Positions 15,388 through 22,657 of a DNA stretch of 22,657 nt are shown piece after piece. The translations under genes and the position numbers were made by a program. The stretch is taken from NCBI GenBank assembly GCA_002383415.1, contig DFYU01000036.1, forward strand, positions 1 through 22,657, read 5' to 3'. The notes under the pieces are model-generated. The model searched no databases. It saw only the letters and a list, made by a program, of their open reading frames with translations, and was not told where the DNA came from. Position 1 is the stretch's first letter; every line of letters starts with the position of its first letter. The stretch comes from Geobacter sp. UBA4074 (lineage in GTDB: Bacteria > Desulfobacterota > Desulfuromonadia > Geobacterales > Pseudopelobacteraceae).

Positions 15388-15389
15388 AG

Positions 15390-16796
15390 TCAGATCCCGG
15401 CCAGCTGACGGGCTGAGCGCAGCAGCGTTTCAACCATCTCAGCCTCCCTGGCTTCGCTGTACAGACGCAAGACCGGCTCGGTACCGGAGGGCCGGATCAG
15501 CAGCCAGTCGCCATTATCGAACAGAAACTTGAAACCATCACTGAAGTTGGTGCTGCTGACCGTCCGGCCGGCGATCACACTGGGAGGCTCATGCTGCAGC
15601 CGTTCCAGCAGACAAGCCTTCTCATCAGCGCCGATCCGGGTGTCGATCCGCCGATAATACAGTCGACCACATTCGGCCATCACCTCGTCCAACTGCTCAC
15701 GAAGCCCTTTGCCGGTGACAGCGATGGTCTCCATCAGCAACAGCCCCATCAGGATGCCGTCCCGCTCGGGGATGTGGCCGACCACCCCCAGACCGCCCGA
15801 CTCCTCGCCGCCCATCAAAATCTGCTGCTCAAGCATCAGCTCGCAGATATGCTTGAAACCGATCGGCGTCTCATACAGCGGCAGGTCATATTTTGCAGCC
15901 AGACAATCCACCAGGCGGGTGGTGGAGACGGTTTTAACCACCCCGCCAGTCCGCCCTTTGCGTTCCACCAGATGTTTCAGCAACAGTGCAAAGATGCCGT
16001 GGGATGAAAAAAACTCACCCTGCTCATCAACCGCCCCGATCCGATCGGCGTCGCCGTCCAACGCCAGACCGACCCGGTAACGACCGCTCTTCAGCAGAGC
16101 GCACAGTTCGTGCAGATGTTCACTGATCGGCTCAGGCGGCCGCCCTCCAAAGGAGGGGTTCGGCTCATTATGAATCTCTTCCAGGCCAAGCAGACGCGCA
16201 AAAAAACCGCTGCCGGCGCCGTACATCGGATCGGCGATGGCCGTAATACCGGCCTGTTTGATCCGTTCGACATCCACATACAGCCCAAGCTGGCTCAAAT
16301 AGCCGCTGGTGGCGTCAAAGGACACGATCAGCCCCTGACGGCTGGCCTCGTCAAAGGGCACTGCACGAATCAGCCGATTATTTGCCTGATTATAGGCCAC
16401 GATCTGTTCCAGCAGACCGGTGGTAACGGGACGAGCCGAGCCGCCGTAGCCTTCCTTCACCTTGAAGCCGTTGTAGATCGGAGGGTTGTGACTGGCGGTG
16501 ATCATCACCCCAGCCCCGGCGCCTTGCTGCTTAACCGCCCAGGAAACCGCCGGTGTGGGCACCACGTCGTCGCACAACAGGGTCTTGATACCGTTACCGG
16601 CAGCCACCTCAGCTACTCTGCGCGCAAAATCGGGCGACAGAAAACGACGGTCGTAGCCCACCACCAGCCCCTGCTCGGCTAAACCCTCACGGGTCATCCA
16701 GTCCATGGTGGCCTGCGCAACCAGTGAAAGATTGTCAAAGGTAAATTCGCGGGCGATCACGCCGCGCCAGCCATCGGTGCCAAACTTGATCTGCAT
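15390..16796 (-). CDS. Phosphoglucomutase/phosphomannomutase family protein
   Basis: The 468-residue enzyme belongs to the alpha-D-phosphohexomutase superfamily, which interconverts hexose 1- and 6-phosphates. It has the expected elements: N-terminal KFGTDGWRGVIA, the phosphoserine loop TASHNP with Ser102, the Mg-binding loop DGDADR with D247, D249 and D251, the sugar-binding loop GGEESGG, and the C-terminal phosphate-binding RPSGTEPVLRLY. Whether glucose or mannose (or glucosamine) is preferred cannot be read from the sequence. With glgP upstream, conversion of glucose 1-phosphate to glucose 6-phosphate is attractive. Its ATG shares one base with the FlhX stop (TGATG), so it is coupled to the flagellar-type genes. 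Confidence 0.93.
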   Translation of the reverse strand: MQIKFGTDGWRGVIAREFTFDNLSLVAQATMDWMTREGLAEQGLVVGYDRRFLSPDFARRVAEVAAGNGIKTLLCDDVVPTPAVSWAVKQQGAGAGVMITASHNPPIYNGFKVKEGYGGSARPVTTGLLEQIVAYNQANNRLIRAVPFDEASRQGLIVSFDATSGYLSQLGLYVDVERIKQAGITAIADPMYGAGSGFFARLLGLEEIHNEPNPSFGGRPPEPISEHLHELCALLKSGRYRVGLALDGDADRIGAVDEQGEFFSSHGIFALLLKHLVERKGRTGGVVKTVSTTRLVDCLAAKYDLPLYETPIGFKHICELMLEQQILMGGEESGGLGVVGHIPERDGILMGLLLMETIAVTGKGLREQLDEVMAECGRLYYRRIDTRIGADEKACLLERLQHEPPSVIAGRTVSSTNFSDGFKFLFDNGDWLLIRPSGTEPVLRLYSEAREAEMVETLLRSARQLAGI

Positions 16797-17077
16797 CAGG
16801 TCCCTTTCCTGCCCTCCATTTTATACAGCCAGACCAGCAACTCGGCCACCGCACGATAGAGATCAGGCGGGATATGCTGATCAATATCCACCTGCATCAG
16901 CAAGGTCACCAACTCGGGTGATTCATGCACATACACACCGGCATCCTTGGCACAGGCGATGATCGCCTCGGCCATCACCCCCTTGCCCTTGGCAACCACC
17001 ACCGGCGCATAGTGTCCCTGCTTGTAGGACAGGGCCGCGGCCACCCGCTCATCGGTTGTGCGACGGCTACTGGCCAT
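16796..17077 (-). CDS. FlhB C-terminal homologue (FlhX/YlqH type), lacks NPTH
   Basis: This 93-residue protein matches only the cytoplasmic C-terminal domain of the export switch FlhB, with no membrane part. I start it at ATG 17077 (MASSRRTTDERVAAALSYKQ); an ATG at 17149 would run deep into the FliK-like gene. The family pattern is clear: AALSY, YAPVVVAKGKGVMAEAII, then PELVTLLMQVDIDQHIPPDL and AVAELLVWLYK. The autocleavage motif NPTH, which precedes this segment in FlhB, is absent. Such proteins (YlqH in Bacillus, HP1575/FlhX in Helicobacter) are known; the Helicobacter one can stand in for a deleted FlhB C-domain. It overlaps the FliK-like gene by 11 bases. Confidence 0.9.
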   Translation of the reverse strand: MASSRRTTDERVAAALSYKQGHYAPVVVAKGKGVMAEAIIACAKDAGVYVHESPELVTLLMQVDIDQHIPPDLYRAVAELLVWLYKMEGRKGT

Positions 17078-19220
17078 GACGGACCACGATGGATTGCACG
17101 TCAAGCCCGGCTGCGGCCAGCTGATCCACCAGCTCCTCCCGGCCACCATCCAGCAGCTGGGCTGTGGCTGGCTGGCCCGTGGTCACCTGCACGCTGAGTC
17201 GGGTGCCGTTGAGGGTCAGGCTGGCTTCCACCGCCCCCAAGCCCGGCAAGGCAAGCGACACAGCGGTCTCCCACGGTGTATCCTGCTGTTCCTGATCATG
17301 TTGGCCACCGGCCTCCCGTTCGGCCACCCGCCACTCCATCTGCTGTCCCGGAAACAGCTCGCCCTGGAACAGCAGTTGGCCAGTCTGCAGACTGGCCAAC
17401 TGCTCCTTGATAATCGGCATGGCACGCGGATCGGCTGCCCCGTCTGGCATCAGGCCGGCCCGTTGTTTCAGGGCCGCTTCAAGCTGCTCGGCGGTGGCCT
17501 GACGCGGCACCAGCGGCAGAGACTGCTGCAGCTGGGCAGACAGCCGCCCCTGCGGTTCCCGCAACAGTTCTTCTAACGGATAATCACCACTGAACCAGCG
17601 GGCCAGATGTGATTCATAGAACAGGCCGCTCTCACGCAGACCCTTGGCAAGCTGCTGCTCAAGCTGGGCAGGGTCGGCAGGAGCCGCCTGCAGCAGGGTC
17701 TTCAGGATACCAAGCCCTTCCTGCAGCGGCGCTGACCGATTCTGCATCCCCAGCAAAGTACTGACCCAACGGCCGGTCTCGCTGACCAGGGCGTCGCCCC
17801 CCTTGCCATGACGTACCAGGAGAAAGGCTGGCGGGTCATTGCCCACAAAGAACAGATTCAGGCCATCGCCGGCCTTGACTCCCTTGGGCAGCAGTACTTC
17901 CAGATTCTGACCCGCCACCTGAATCATAAAACGGCCGCCACCCAGACTCTGCAGCACTTCACCACGCAGTTGCTGACCTGCCTGAAACGGCAGGGTGCGC
18001 TCAATATTCAGCTGGGGTTCCACCAAGGCCATCCGGTTACCCTGCATCAGGGCCTGCAGCAGTTTCAGCACCTCATCATCGGTTTTGGCGGCAGTACGCC
18101 CTCCGGCCTGCCCCAGGAGGGCCGGCGAGGTCATAAAAGGTGTGGCGCCATAGATCATCGCCTCATCCATAATGGCCGCCAAGGCCGGTGAGCCGGGCGG
18201 CAGCGAGCTGACCACCTGTTGCAAGCGCCCCAGCACCGCCTGTTGCATCTCGTTCTGTCCGGCCTCGCTGCGCACCATCGTACTCAGCCAGCGGGCAGCA
18301 TCGCTGACGGCAGTCGACTGGTCCGAAGCCGGTTGCCCCAGTAGCGCGAACACCAGCCTGGGCTGTTGTGACACCAGTGCCAGGCGGAGCAGTTCACCCT
18401 GCTGTACCGGTCGGGCCAGCTGCAGTTCAAGCGACTCACCGGCCAGCTGTACCAGCACCCGCCCGCCTGGCAGCTGCCCCTGCACCAAGGCTGTGGCTTC
18501 ATCACCAGGTTTGAGCGGCAAAGGATGCAGCGGCTGATTGGCCACATCAACCAATGTAAAGCGGGCACGCTGCGCAAGGTTGAGCAACAATCGGGAGGCG
18601 GTATCTTCAAACGGCGTGGCCGGGCGTCCGGCCAGACCGGCCGAGGGACCCGGCGGCTGGCCCGGCTCGCCTCCCACCTGCTGCCCCGCCTGGTTGGGCA
18701 CCTGTCCGGTGGAGACCACCGCTGACCGCCCATCCGGGCGGTAGGTCAGAAAGTCATCCAGAAAGTTGGCCAGCACACTGGTGTCACCGGAAGAGCGCCG
18801 TAGCAGATCGCCGATGCTCTGCAACGATGAACGCATCCGGGGATCGCCCAGCAGATCCTCACTGGCAACCAGCAGCGACAACAAACGAGAGGCATCGGTA
18901 AGGTTGACCGGCGGCGCCGACACACCGGGCCGGGCCATGGCAAAGGTGGGACGGGGATCGCTGCCGACAAAGGTCAGCTCCAGGTTCTGGCCCTGTCGCA
19001 CCTGAATCGGCAGTTCGAGATTGACCTGCTGCGCACCGATCCGCACCGGTACCCGGCCGGCCTGGGCCTGGCCCATCACCTCCGCCATCACCCGCTGGCC
19101 GGGCGACAACGACAGGGCCTGCACCCCTCCGGTGGCTGGTTCAGCCGTGACAAAGGACAGGTTGGAACTGCGGGAGAGCAGGTCGTAGACCTGTTGTTGC
19201 ACTTCGTTCGCTATGGCCAT
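17067..19220 (-). CDS. Second FliK-like (YlqG-type) hook-length control protein with three repeated modules
   Basis: The 717-residue protein ends in a FliK-type Flg_hook domain (about 600-717): ALPGLGAVEASLTLNGTRLS, then QLAAAGLDVQSIVVRH. The segment ESGLFYESHLARW (530-542) is also seen in FliK proteins. Before it lie three copies of a module: a beta-rich unit of about 60 residues (37-97, 234-294, 410-470; for example SPGQRVMAEVMG, KPGDEATALVQG and QAGQQLRGEVLQ) followed by a helical segment (DASRLLSLL, DAARWLSTM, ETGRWVSTL). The first linker (161-205) is Gly/Pro-rich. GAGG lies close before the ATG. Paired with the downstream FlhX gene it probably belongs to a FliK-FlhB-like switch, but whether it measures hook length is unknown. 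Confidence 0.85.
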   Translation of the reverse strand: MAIANEVQQQVYDLLSRSSNLSFVTAEPATGGVQALSLSPGQRVMAEVMGQAQAGRVPVRIGAQQVNLELPIQVRQGQNLELTFVGSDPRPTFAMARPGVSAPPVNLTDASRLLSLLVASEDLLGDPRMRSSLQSIGDLLRRSSGDTSVLANFLDDFLTYRPDGRSAVVSTGQVPNQAGQQVGGEPGQPPGPSAGLAGRPATPFEDTASRLLLNLAQRARFTLVDVANQPLHPLPLKPGDEATALVQGQLPGGRVLVQLAGESLELQLARPVQQGELLRLALVSQQPRLVFALLGQPASDQSTAVSDAARWLSTMVRSEAGQNEMQQAVLGRLQQVVSSLPPGSPALAAIMDEAMIYGATPFMTSPALLGQAGGRTAAKTDDEVLKLLQALMQGNRMALVEPQLNIERTLPFQAGQQLRGEVLQSLGGGRFMIQVAGQNLEVLLPKGVKAGDGLNLFFVGNDPPAFLLVRHGKGGDALVSETGRWVSTLLGMQNRSAPLQEGLGILKTLLQAAPADPAQLEQQLAKGLRESGLFYESHLARWFSGDYPLEELLREPQGRLSAQLQQSLPLVPRQATAEQLEAALKQRAGLMPDGAADPRAMPIIKEQLASLQTGQLLFQGELFPGQQMEWRVAEREAGGQHDQEQQDTPWETAVSLALPGLGAVEASLTLNGTRLSVQVTTGQPATAQLLDGGREELVDQLAAAGLDVQSIVVRHGQ

Positions 19221-19340
19221 AGACCTCTTATCGGCGAGCTTGCCTGCAGACTACAGAAACTCACGAACTACACACCATCCGTGAAACCTTGCGAGGATGG
19301 TCAGATGCACGACGCCAAACCCTACGCGTGGTGCAGGTGT

Positions 19341-19445
19341 GATGATGAGCAGGCGGCAAGGAGAAGGCGACGCAGGCGTACCGTTTAGTACGTCGAGGAG
19401 CCGACGACGCGGCCAACGAACTCAGCGCGCGTCTGCGCCACGCGC
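19341..19445. repeat. GC-rich palindromic spacer after glgP, possible dispersed repeat
   Basis: The spacer downstream of glgP contains several small inverted repeats: CGTAC-6-GTACG (19377-19392), CGTCG-6-CGACG (19391-19406) and GCGCG-9-CGCGC (19427-19445), the last touching the glgP stop. It has no credible reading frame and no U-run. The style resembles extragenic palindromic elements scattered through Geobacterales genomes, but one copy in the window cannot prove this. Confidence 0.35.
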
Positions 19446-22009
19446 TACCCCCAGACCAGGTAGCCCGGCTCATACACCGCCCCCACCTGCGGATGCCGGG
19501 GCATCACCCGGGCCATCAGGCCGTAACGGCCGCAGAAACGGCATTCCAGCACACCACTGAAGCGGTGCTGGCCGTTGCCGAGGTCCCTTTCATGCTGCAG
19601 AGCCACGGTCTCACCACCGCGAATCGTACCCTGGTTATCAAGCACGCCGAAATAGACCTCCACAACAACCTGCTCGATCGAGATATCACCCAGCGCCACC
19701 TGCACGGTCACCGGCAGACTGCTGCCAACGCCGATGGCATCGCTCAATTGCGCCTCAACCGCCTCAATCCGCACCTGAGGCCAGGCCTTGAAGATCCGCT
19801 GTTTCCAGTCCGCTAGTTCCTTGGCAAGCGCCAGCCCGTCGGCCTCGAGACGGGCCCATTGCCGGTAGGAAGGCAGATAGGAAAGCTGGGCGTACTCCTC
19901 CACCATCCGGTCGGTTGAGAAAACCGGGCACAGCGACTGCAGCGAGGCCTTCATGGTGGCCACCCAGGCCCGGGGTACGCCGTCAGTACCCTGATCGTAA
20001 TACAACGGCACCACTTCCTTCTCCAGCAGGTCGTACAGGGCACGGCTTTCCACCTGGTTCTGGTATTCCAGGTCACCATAAACCTCGCCCTTGCCGATGG
20101 CCCAACCGTTATTGCCCTGATAGCCCTCGCACCACCAGCCATCCAAAACTGAGAGGTTCAGGCCGGCGTTGAAAGCCACCTTCATGCCGCTGGTGCCGCT
20201 GGCCTCCATCGGCCGACGGGGGGTGTTCAGCCAGACATCCACACCCTGTACCAGATAGCGGGCCACCTCCATATCGTAATCCTCAATGAAGACGATCCGG
20301 TGCCGGAACTGCTCCATATGGGACACCTGTACGATCTGGCGGATCAGCTCCTTGCCTTCGTTATCATGGGGATGGGCCTTACCGGCGAAGATGATCTGTA
20401 CCGGCATCTCGGGGTTATTCAGGATGCGGGCCAGACGGTCCAGGTCGCGCAACAGCAGTGTGCCCCGCTTGTAGGTGGCAAAGCGGCGGGCAAAGCCGAT
20501 GGTCAACACCTCAGGATCCAGCACCTCCGAGGCGACGGCTATCTCCTTGGCGGTGGCCCCCACCTTTTGCAGCTGCGCCTTAAGACGGCAACGGGCAAAA
20601 TCAACCAGCCGTTCACGGGTGGCCTGGCGGGTGCGCCACAGTTCGGCATCGGGGATCTTGCTCACCCGCCGCCAGACGTTGTGGTCGGTAATATCCTCGA
20701 TCCAGCGGGTCCCCAGATAGCGGATCAACAGAGCCGCCATCTGGCCCGACATCCAGGTGCGGGTATGCACACCGTTGGTGATCGAGGTCAGCGGCAGCTG
20801 CTCCTCGGGCAGCTCAGGCCAGGTATGCTTCCACATGGCGCGGGAGACCTCGCCGTGCAGCTGACTGACGCCATTGGTATGGCTGGCCAGCTTAAGGGCC
20901 AGCACCGCCATACAGAAGGTCTCGTACTGATCCTGCGGGTTCTGCCGCCCCAACCCCAGGAACTCATCCCGCGACAGGCCCAGCAGGCGGATGTAGCGCG
21001 AGAAATACTTGTCCAGCATATCGCTGGGGAAGTGGTCAATGCCGGCCTCCACCGGGGTGTGGGTAGTAAAGACGTTACCGGCCCGCACCACTTCCTTGGC
21101 CTCGGCAAAGCTGATCTTGCGTTTCTCCATCACCAGCCGGATCCGCTCCAGGGCCAGGAAGGCGGCGTGTCCTTCATTCATGTGGCAGACGTTGGGGATG
21201 ATGTGCAGCGCCCGCAACGCCCTGACCCCGCCGATCCCCAGCAGGATCTCCTGCAGAATCCGCATCTCCTGATTGCCGCCGTAGAGCTGCGCCGTGATCA
21301 GCCGGTCTTCGGGATTGTTCTCCTCAAGGTTGGTATCCAGCAGGTAGAGCGGTATCCGCCCCACCTGCACCCGCCAGATATGCACCTTGAAACGGCGGGG
21401 ACCGAACTCCAGCTCAACCTCCAGCGGACGGCCCTCGGCATCACGTTCCTGCACCAGCGGCAGGTTGTAGAAGTCATTCTCCGGATAAATTTCCTGCTGC
21501 CAGCCTTCGTTGTTCAGATACTGCCGGAAGTAGCCCTGGCGGTACAGAAGCCCGATCCCAACCAACGGCAGCCCCAGATCGGAGGCGCTCTTCAGGTGAT
21601 CGCCGGCCAGCACCCCTAGGCCGCCCGAATAGACCGGCAGCGACTCATGCAGGCCAAACTCCATGGAGAAGTAGGCAACCTTCATCTGCGCATCGCCGTT
21701 ATACTGCTGCTGGAACCAGGTCTTTTCAGCCAGGTAAGCGGTCAGCTTCTCATCCACCATGGCCAGGTGGGCCATGAAGCCTTCGTCCTGCTTGAGCGAC
21801 TCCAGGGTGGTCTGTTGCAAAATGCCCAGCATCTCCACCGGATTATGGCGCGTCGAGGTCCAGAGATCGGGATCAAGCCGCCGGAACAGGGCGATGGCGT
21901 CCGGGTCCCAGGACCACCACAGGTTGTAGGCGATCCGCTGCAGGGCGGCCAGCTCGCCGGTCAGTGAAGGTACCACGGTGAATTTGTGCAACAGCTTTGA
22001 AAAGTCCAT
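19445..22009 (-). CDS. glgP: Alpha-glucan (glycogen/maltodextrin) phosphorylase
   Basis: GlgP releases glucose 1-phosphate from alpha-1,4-glucans using phosphate and pyridoxal phosphate. The 854 residues fit the TIGR02094 branch. The N-terminal DUF3417-like region reads LQRIAYNLWWSWDPDAIALF. The catalytic part has YFSMEFGLHESLPVYSGGLG and SITNGVHTRTWM. The PLP lysine is Lys610 in ASGTSGMKVAFNAG, followed by LDGWWCEGY. The C-terminus ends with the branch-typical CRFCGRYGLMARVMPRHP. GAGGTGA precedes the ATG. It stands apart from the flagellar genes by 224 bases and probably feeds the downstream phosphohexomutase. Confidence 0.96.
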   Translation of the reverse strand: MDFSKLLHKFTVVPSLTGELAALQRIAYNLWWSWDPDAIALFRRLDPDLWTSTRHNPVEMLGILQQTTLESLKQDEGFMAHLAMVDEKLTAYLAEKTWFQQQYNGDAQMKVAYFSMEFGLHESLPVYSGGLGVLAGDHLKSASDLGLPLVGIGLLYRQGYFRQYLNNEGWQQEIYPENDFYNLPLVQERDAEGRPLEVELEFGPRRFKVHIWRVQVGRIPLYLLDTNLEENNPEDRLITAQLYGGNQEMRILQEILLGIGGVRALRALHIIPNVCHMNEGHAAFLALERIRLVMEKRKISFAEAKEVVRAGNVFTTHTPVEAGIDHFPSDMLDKYFSRYIRLLGLSRDEFLGLGRQNPQDQYETFCMAVLALKLASHTNGVSQLHGEVSRAMWKHTWPELPEEQLPLTSITNGVHTRTWMSGQMAALLIRYLGTRWIEDITDHNVWRRVSKIPDAELWRTRQATRERLVDFARCRLKAQLQKVGATAKEIAVASEVLDPEVLTIGFARRFATYKRGTLLLRDLDRLARILNNPEMPVQIIFAGKAHPHDNEGKELIRQIVQVSHMEQFRHRIVFIEDYDMEVARYLVQGVDVWLNTPRRPMEASGTSGMKVAFNAGLNLSVLDGWWCEGYQGNNGWAIGKGEVYGDLEYQNQVESRALYDLLEKEVVPLYYDQGTDGVPRAWVATMKASLQSLCPVFSTDRMVEEYAQLSYLPSYRQWARLEADGLALAKELADWKQRIFKAWPQVRIEAVEAQLSDAIGVGSSLPVTVQVALGDISIEQVVVEVYFGVLDNQGTIRGGETVALQHERDLGNGQHRFSGVLECRFCGRYGLMARVMPRHPQVGAVYEPGYLVWG

Positions 22010-22056
22010 CGGTCACCTCGGGGGAGAAAGAAAGCAACGCTTACAAATGAGCAGTT

Positions 22057-22070
22057 GCAAGATGACAACC
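22057..22070 (-). promoter_or_regulatory. Weak sigma-54-like site upstream of glgP
   Basis: The minus strand reads TGGTTGTCATCTTGCA, with GG and GC separated by exactly ten bases and a perfect TTGCA -12 element. The -24 element is poor (TGGTTG rather than TGGCAC). The implied start near 22046 is about 36 bases before the glgP ATG. It could be chance. Confidence 0.25.
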
Positions 22071-22081
22071 AACAAAATCCA

Positions 22082-22213
22082 TTTAAACGCAGAGCATTAA
22101 AGGCAAGGCGCAAAGGCGCAAAGGAACTAATTGCTTATTAAGATACAACACAAGCCGACTTGTTTCGTCTTGGCATTTAGTCTTTCTCTGCGTCTTCGCG
22201 TCTTTGCGTTAAA
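22082..22213. repeat. Imperfect inverted repeat made of 8-bp GCGCAAAG-like units
   Basis: The left arm (22082-22125) contains TTTAAACGCAGAG and then two copies of GGCGCAAA. The right arm (22180-22213), read on the minus strand, is TTTAACGCAAA followed by GACGCGAA, GACGCAGA and GAAAG. The arms are thus inverted versions of a degenerate 8-bp tandem repeat separated by about 54 bases. It lies between dapF and glgP. Such arrays occur between genes in many environmental bacteria and may be a mobile or hairpin-forming element. Confidence 0.6.
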
Positions 22214-22240
22214 TGTTGCAGCGAATTTCCATAAATGGTT

Positions 22241-22657
22241 TTACAAAGAAATTTCGCCGTTAAAGACTTCCCTCGCCGGTCCAGTCATAAACACCGGGCC
22301 ATTCTCAACCCACTCCAGCTCCAGATCGCCACCAGCCAGATGGTTCAGTATCTTGCGATCAGTAACATTATTCAGCACCCCGGCCACACAGACCGCGCTG
22401 GCGCCGGTGCCGCAGGCCAGGGTCTCGCCCGCCCCCCGTTCCCAGGTGCGCTGCTTGACTTCGTTGCGCGAAATAATCTGAATGAACTCCACATTGGTAC
22501 GGCGGGGGAACAGCTGGTGGTTCTCGATCAACGGACCGTAGGTAGCCACCGGGAACGAATCAACATCATCAACGTAGATGATGCAGTGCGGGTTACCCAT
22601 GGAGACACAGGTGATCTTGAAGGTCTTGTCCAGCACGGTCAGCTCTTCGGCCACCAC
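22241..22657 (-). CDS. dapF: Diaminopimelate epimerase DapF (5' part outside window)
   Basis: DapF converts LL- to meso-diaminopimelate for lysine and peptidoglycan synthesis. Only the C-terminal 138 residues are present, about half of a normal 275-residue enzyme; the frame is open to the window edge, so the apparent GTG start is not the real one. Diagnostic segments are VSMGNPHCIIYVDD, the RRTNVEF segment, and the active-site ERGAGETLACGTGASA with the catalytic Cys. The other catalytic Cys would lie upstream, outside the window. It has no functional link to the flagellar genes. Confidence 0.96.
   Translation of the reverse strand: MVAEELTVLDKTFKITCVSMGNPHCIIYVDDVDSFPVATYGPLIENHQLFPRRTNVEFIQIISRNEVKQRTWERGAGETLACGTGASAVCVAGVLNNVTDRKILNHLAGGDLELEWVENGPVFMTGPAREVFNGEISL

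Noticed and set aside
19228..19235. GCCGATAA (sigma-28 -10 match) just before the second FliK gene
   Set aside because: No acceptable -35 is found upstream, and transcription would begin about at the ATG itself, leaving no leader.
20300..21619. 439-residue open frame on the plus strand
   Set aside because: It is exactly antisense to glgP, which has clear catalytic motifs; long antisense frames are common in GC-rich coding DNA, and the product shows no recognisable motif.
1..22657. CRISPR arrays, tRNA or rRNA genes, insertion sequences, toxin-antitoxin or defence genes
   Set aside because: Looked for repeat-spacer arrays, cloverleaf-like segments, transposase motifs and defence-type genes; none is present. 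The window is nearly filled with flagellar, chemotaxis and metabolic genes.

Overview
The window is a block of flagellar and chemotaxis genes, all on the minus strand, so they are read from high to low coordinates. Gene order (flgB-flgC-fliE-F-G-H-I-J-motE-fliK-flgD-'flg_new'-flgE, with cheY/cheX genes upstream), GC content of roughly 55-60 percent by eye, a sigma-54-type promoter ahead of flgB and the gene families point to a motile Desulfuromonadia/Geobacterales bacterium (Geobacter/Trichlorobacter-like). The placement is inference; no rRNA or species marker is present.

Layout in transcription order. 22657-22241: 3' half of dapF (lysine/peptidoglycan synthesis). 22240-22010: spacer with an inverted, 8-bp-periodic repeat. 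22009-19445: glgP, alpha-glucan phosphorylase. 19444-19221: GC-rich palindromic spacer. 19220-15217: a compact run of a second FliK-like protein, a free-standing FlhB C-terminal homologue (FlhX/YlqH type), an alpha-D-phosphohexomutase and a 56-residue membrane protein that starts at GTG. 15034-12974: cheY, cheX and a CheC-like phosphatase fused to a degenerate receiver domain. 12995-10845: an exported TPR protein. 10742-10727: sigma-54-type promoter. 10682-1: the main flagellar operon from flgB to flgE. The last base of the flgE stop codon lies outside the window.

How the genes work together. flgB, flgC and fliE build the proximal rod. fliF and fliG form the MS-ring and rotor. fliH, fliI and fliJ are the export ATPase complex. 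MotE is a probable stator-assembly chaperone. fliK, flgD, the flg_new protein and flgE make and measure the hook. CheY with two CheC/CheX-type phosphatases would set the motor-switch signal. Many genes overlap by 1-4 bases, which implies translational coupling. The upstream pair (FliK-like plus FlhX) looks like a second hook-length/export-switch module, sitting beside glucose-1-phosphate metabolism genes (glgP, phosphohexomutase).

Points most worth a second look: the exported TPR protein, whose architecture resembles the Campylobacter PflA motor scaffold; the CheC-pseudoreceiver fusion; the threefold repeated module in the second FliK; the unannotated 56-residue membrane protein; the helically spaced repeats upstream of the sigma-54 promoter; and the AT-rich, short hook gene with two leader hairpins.
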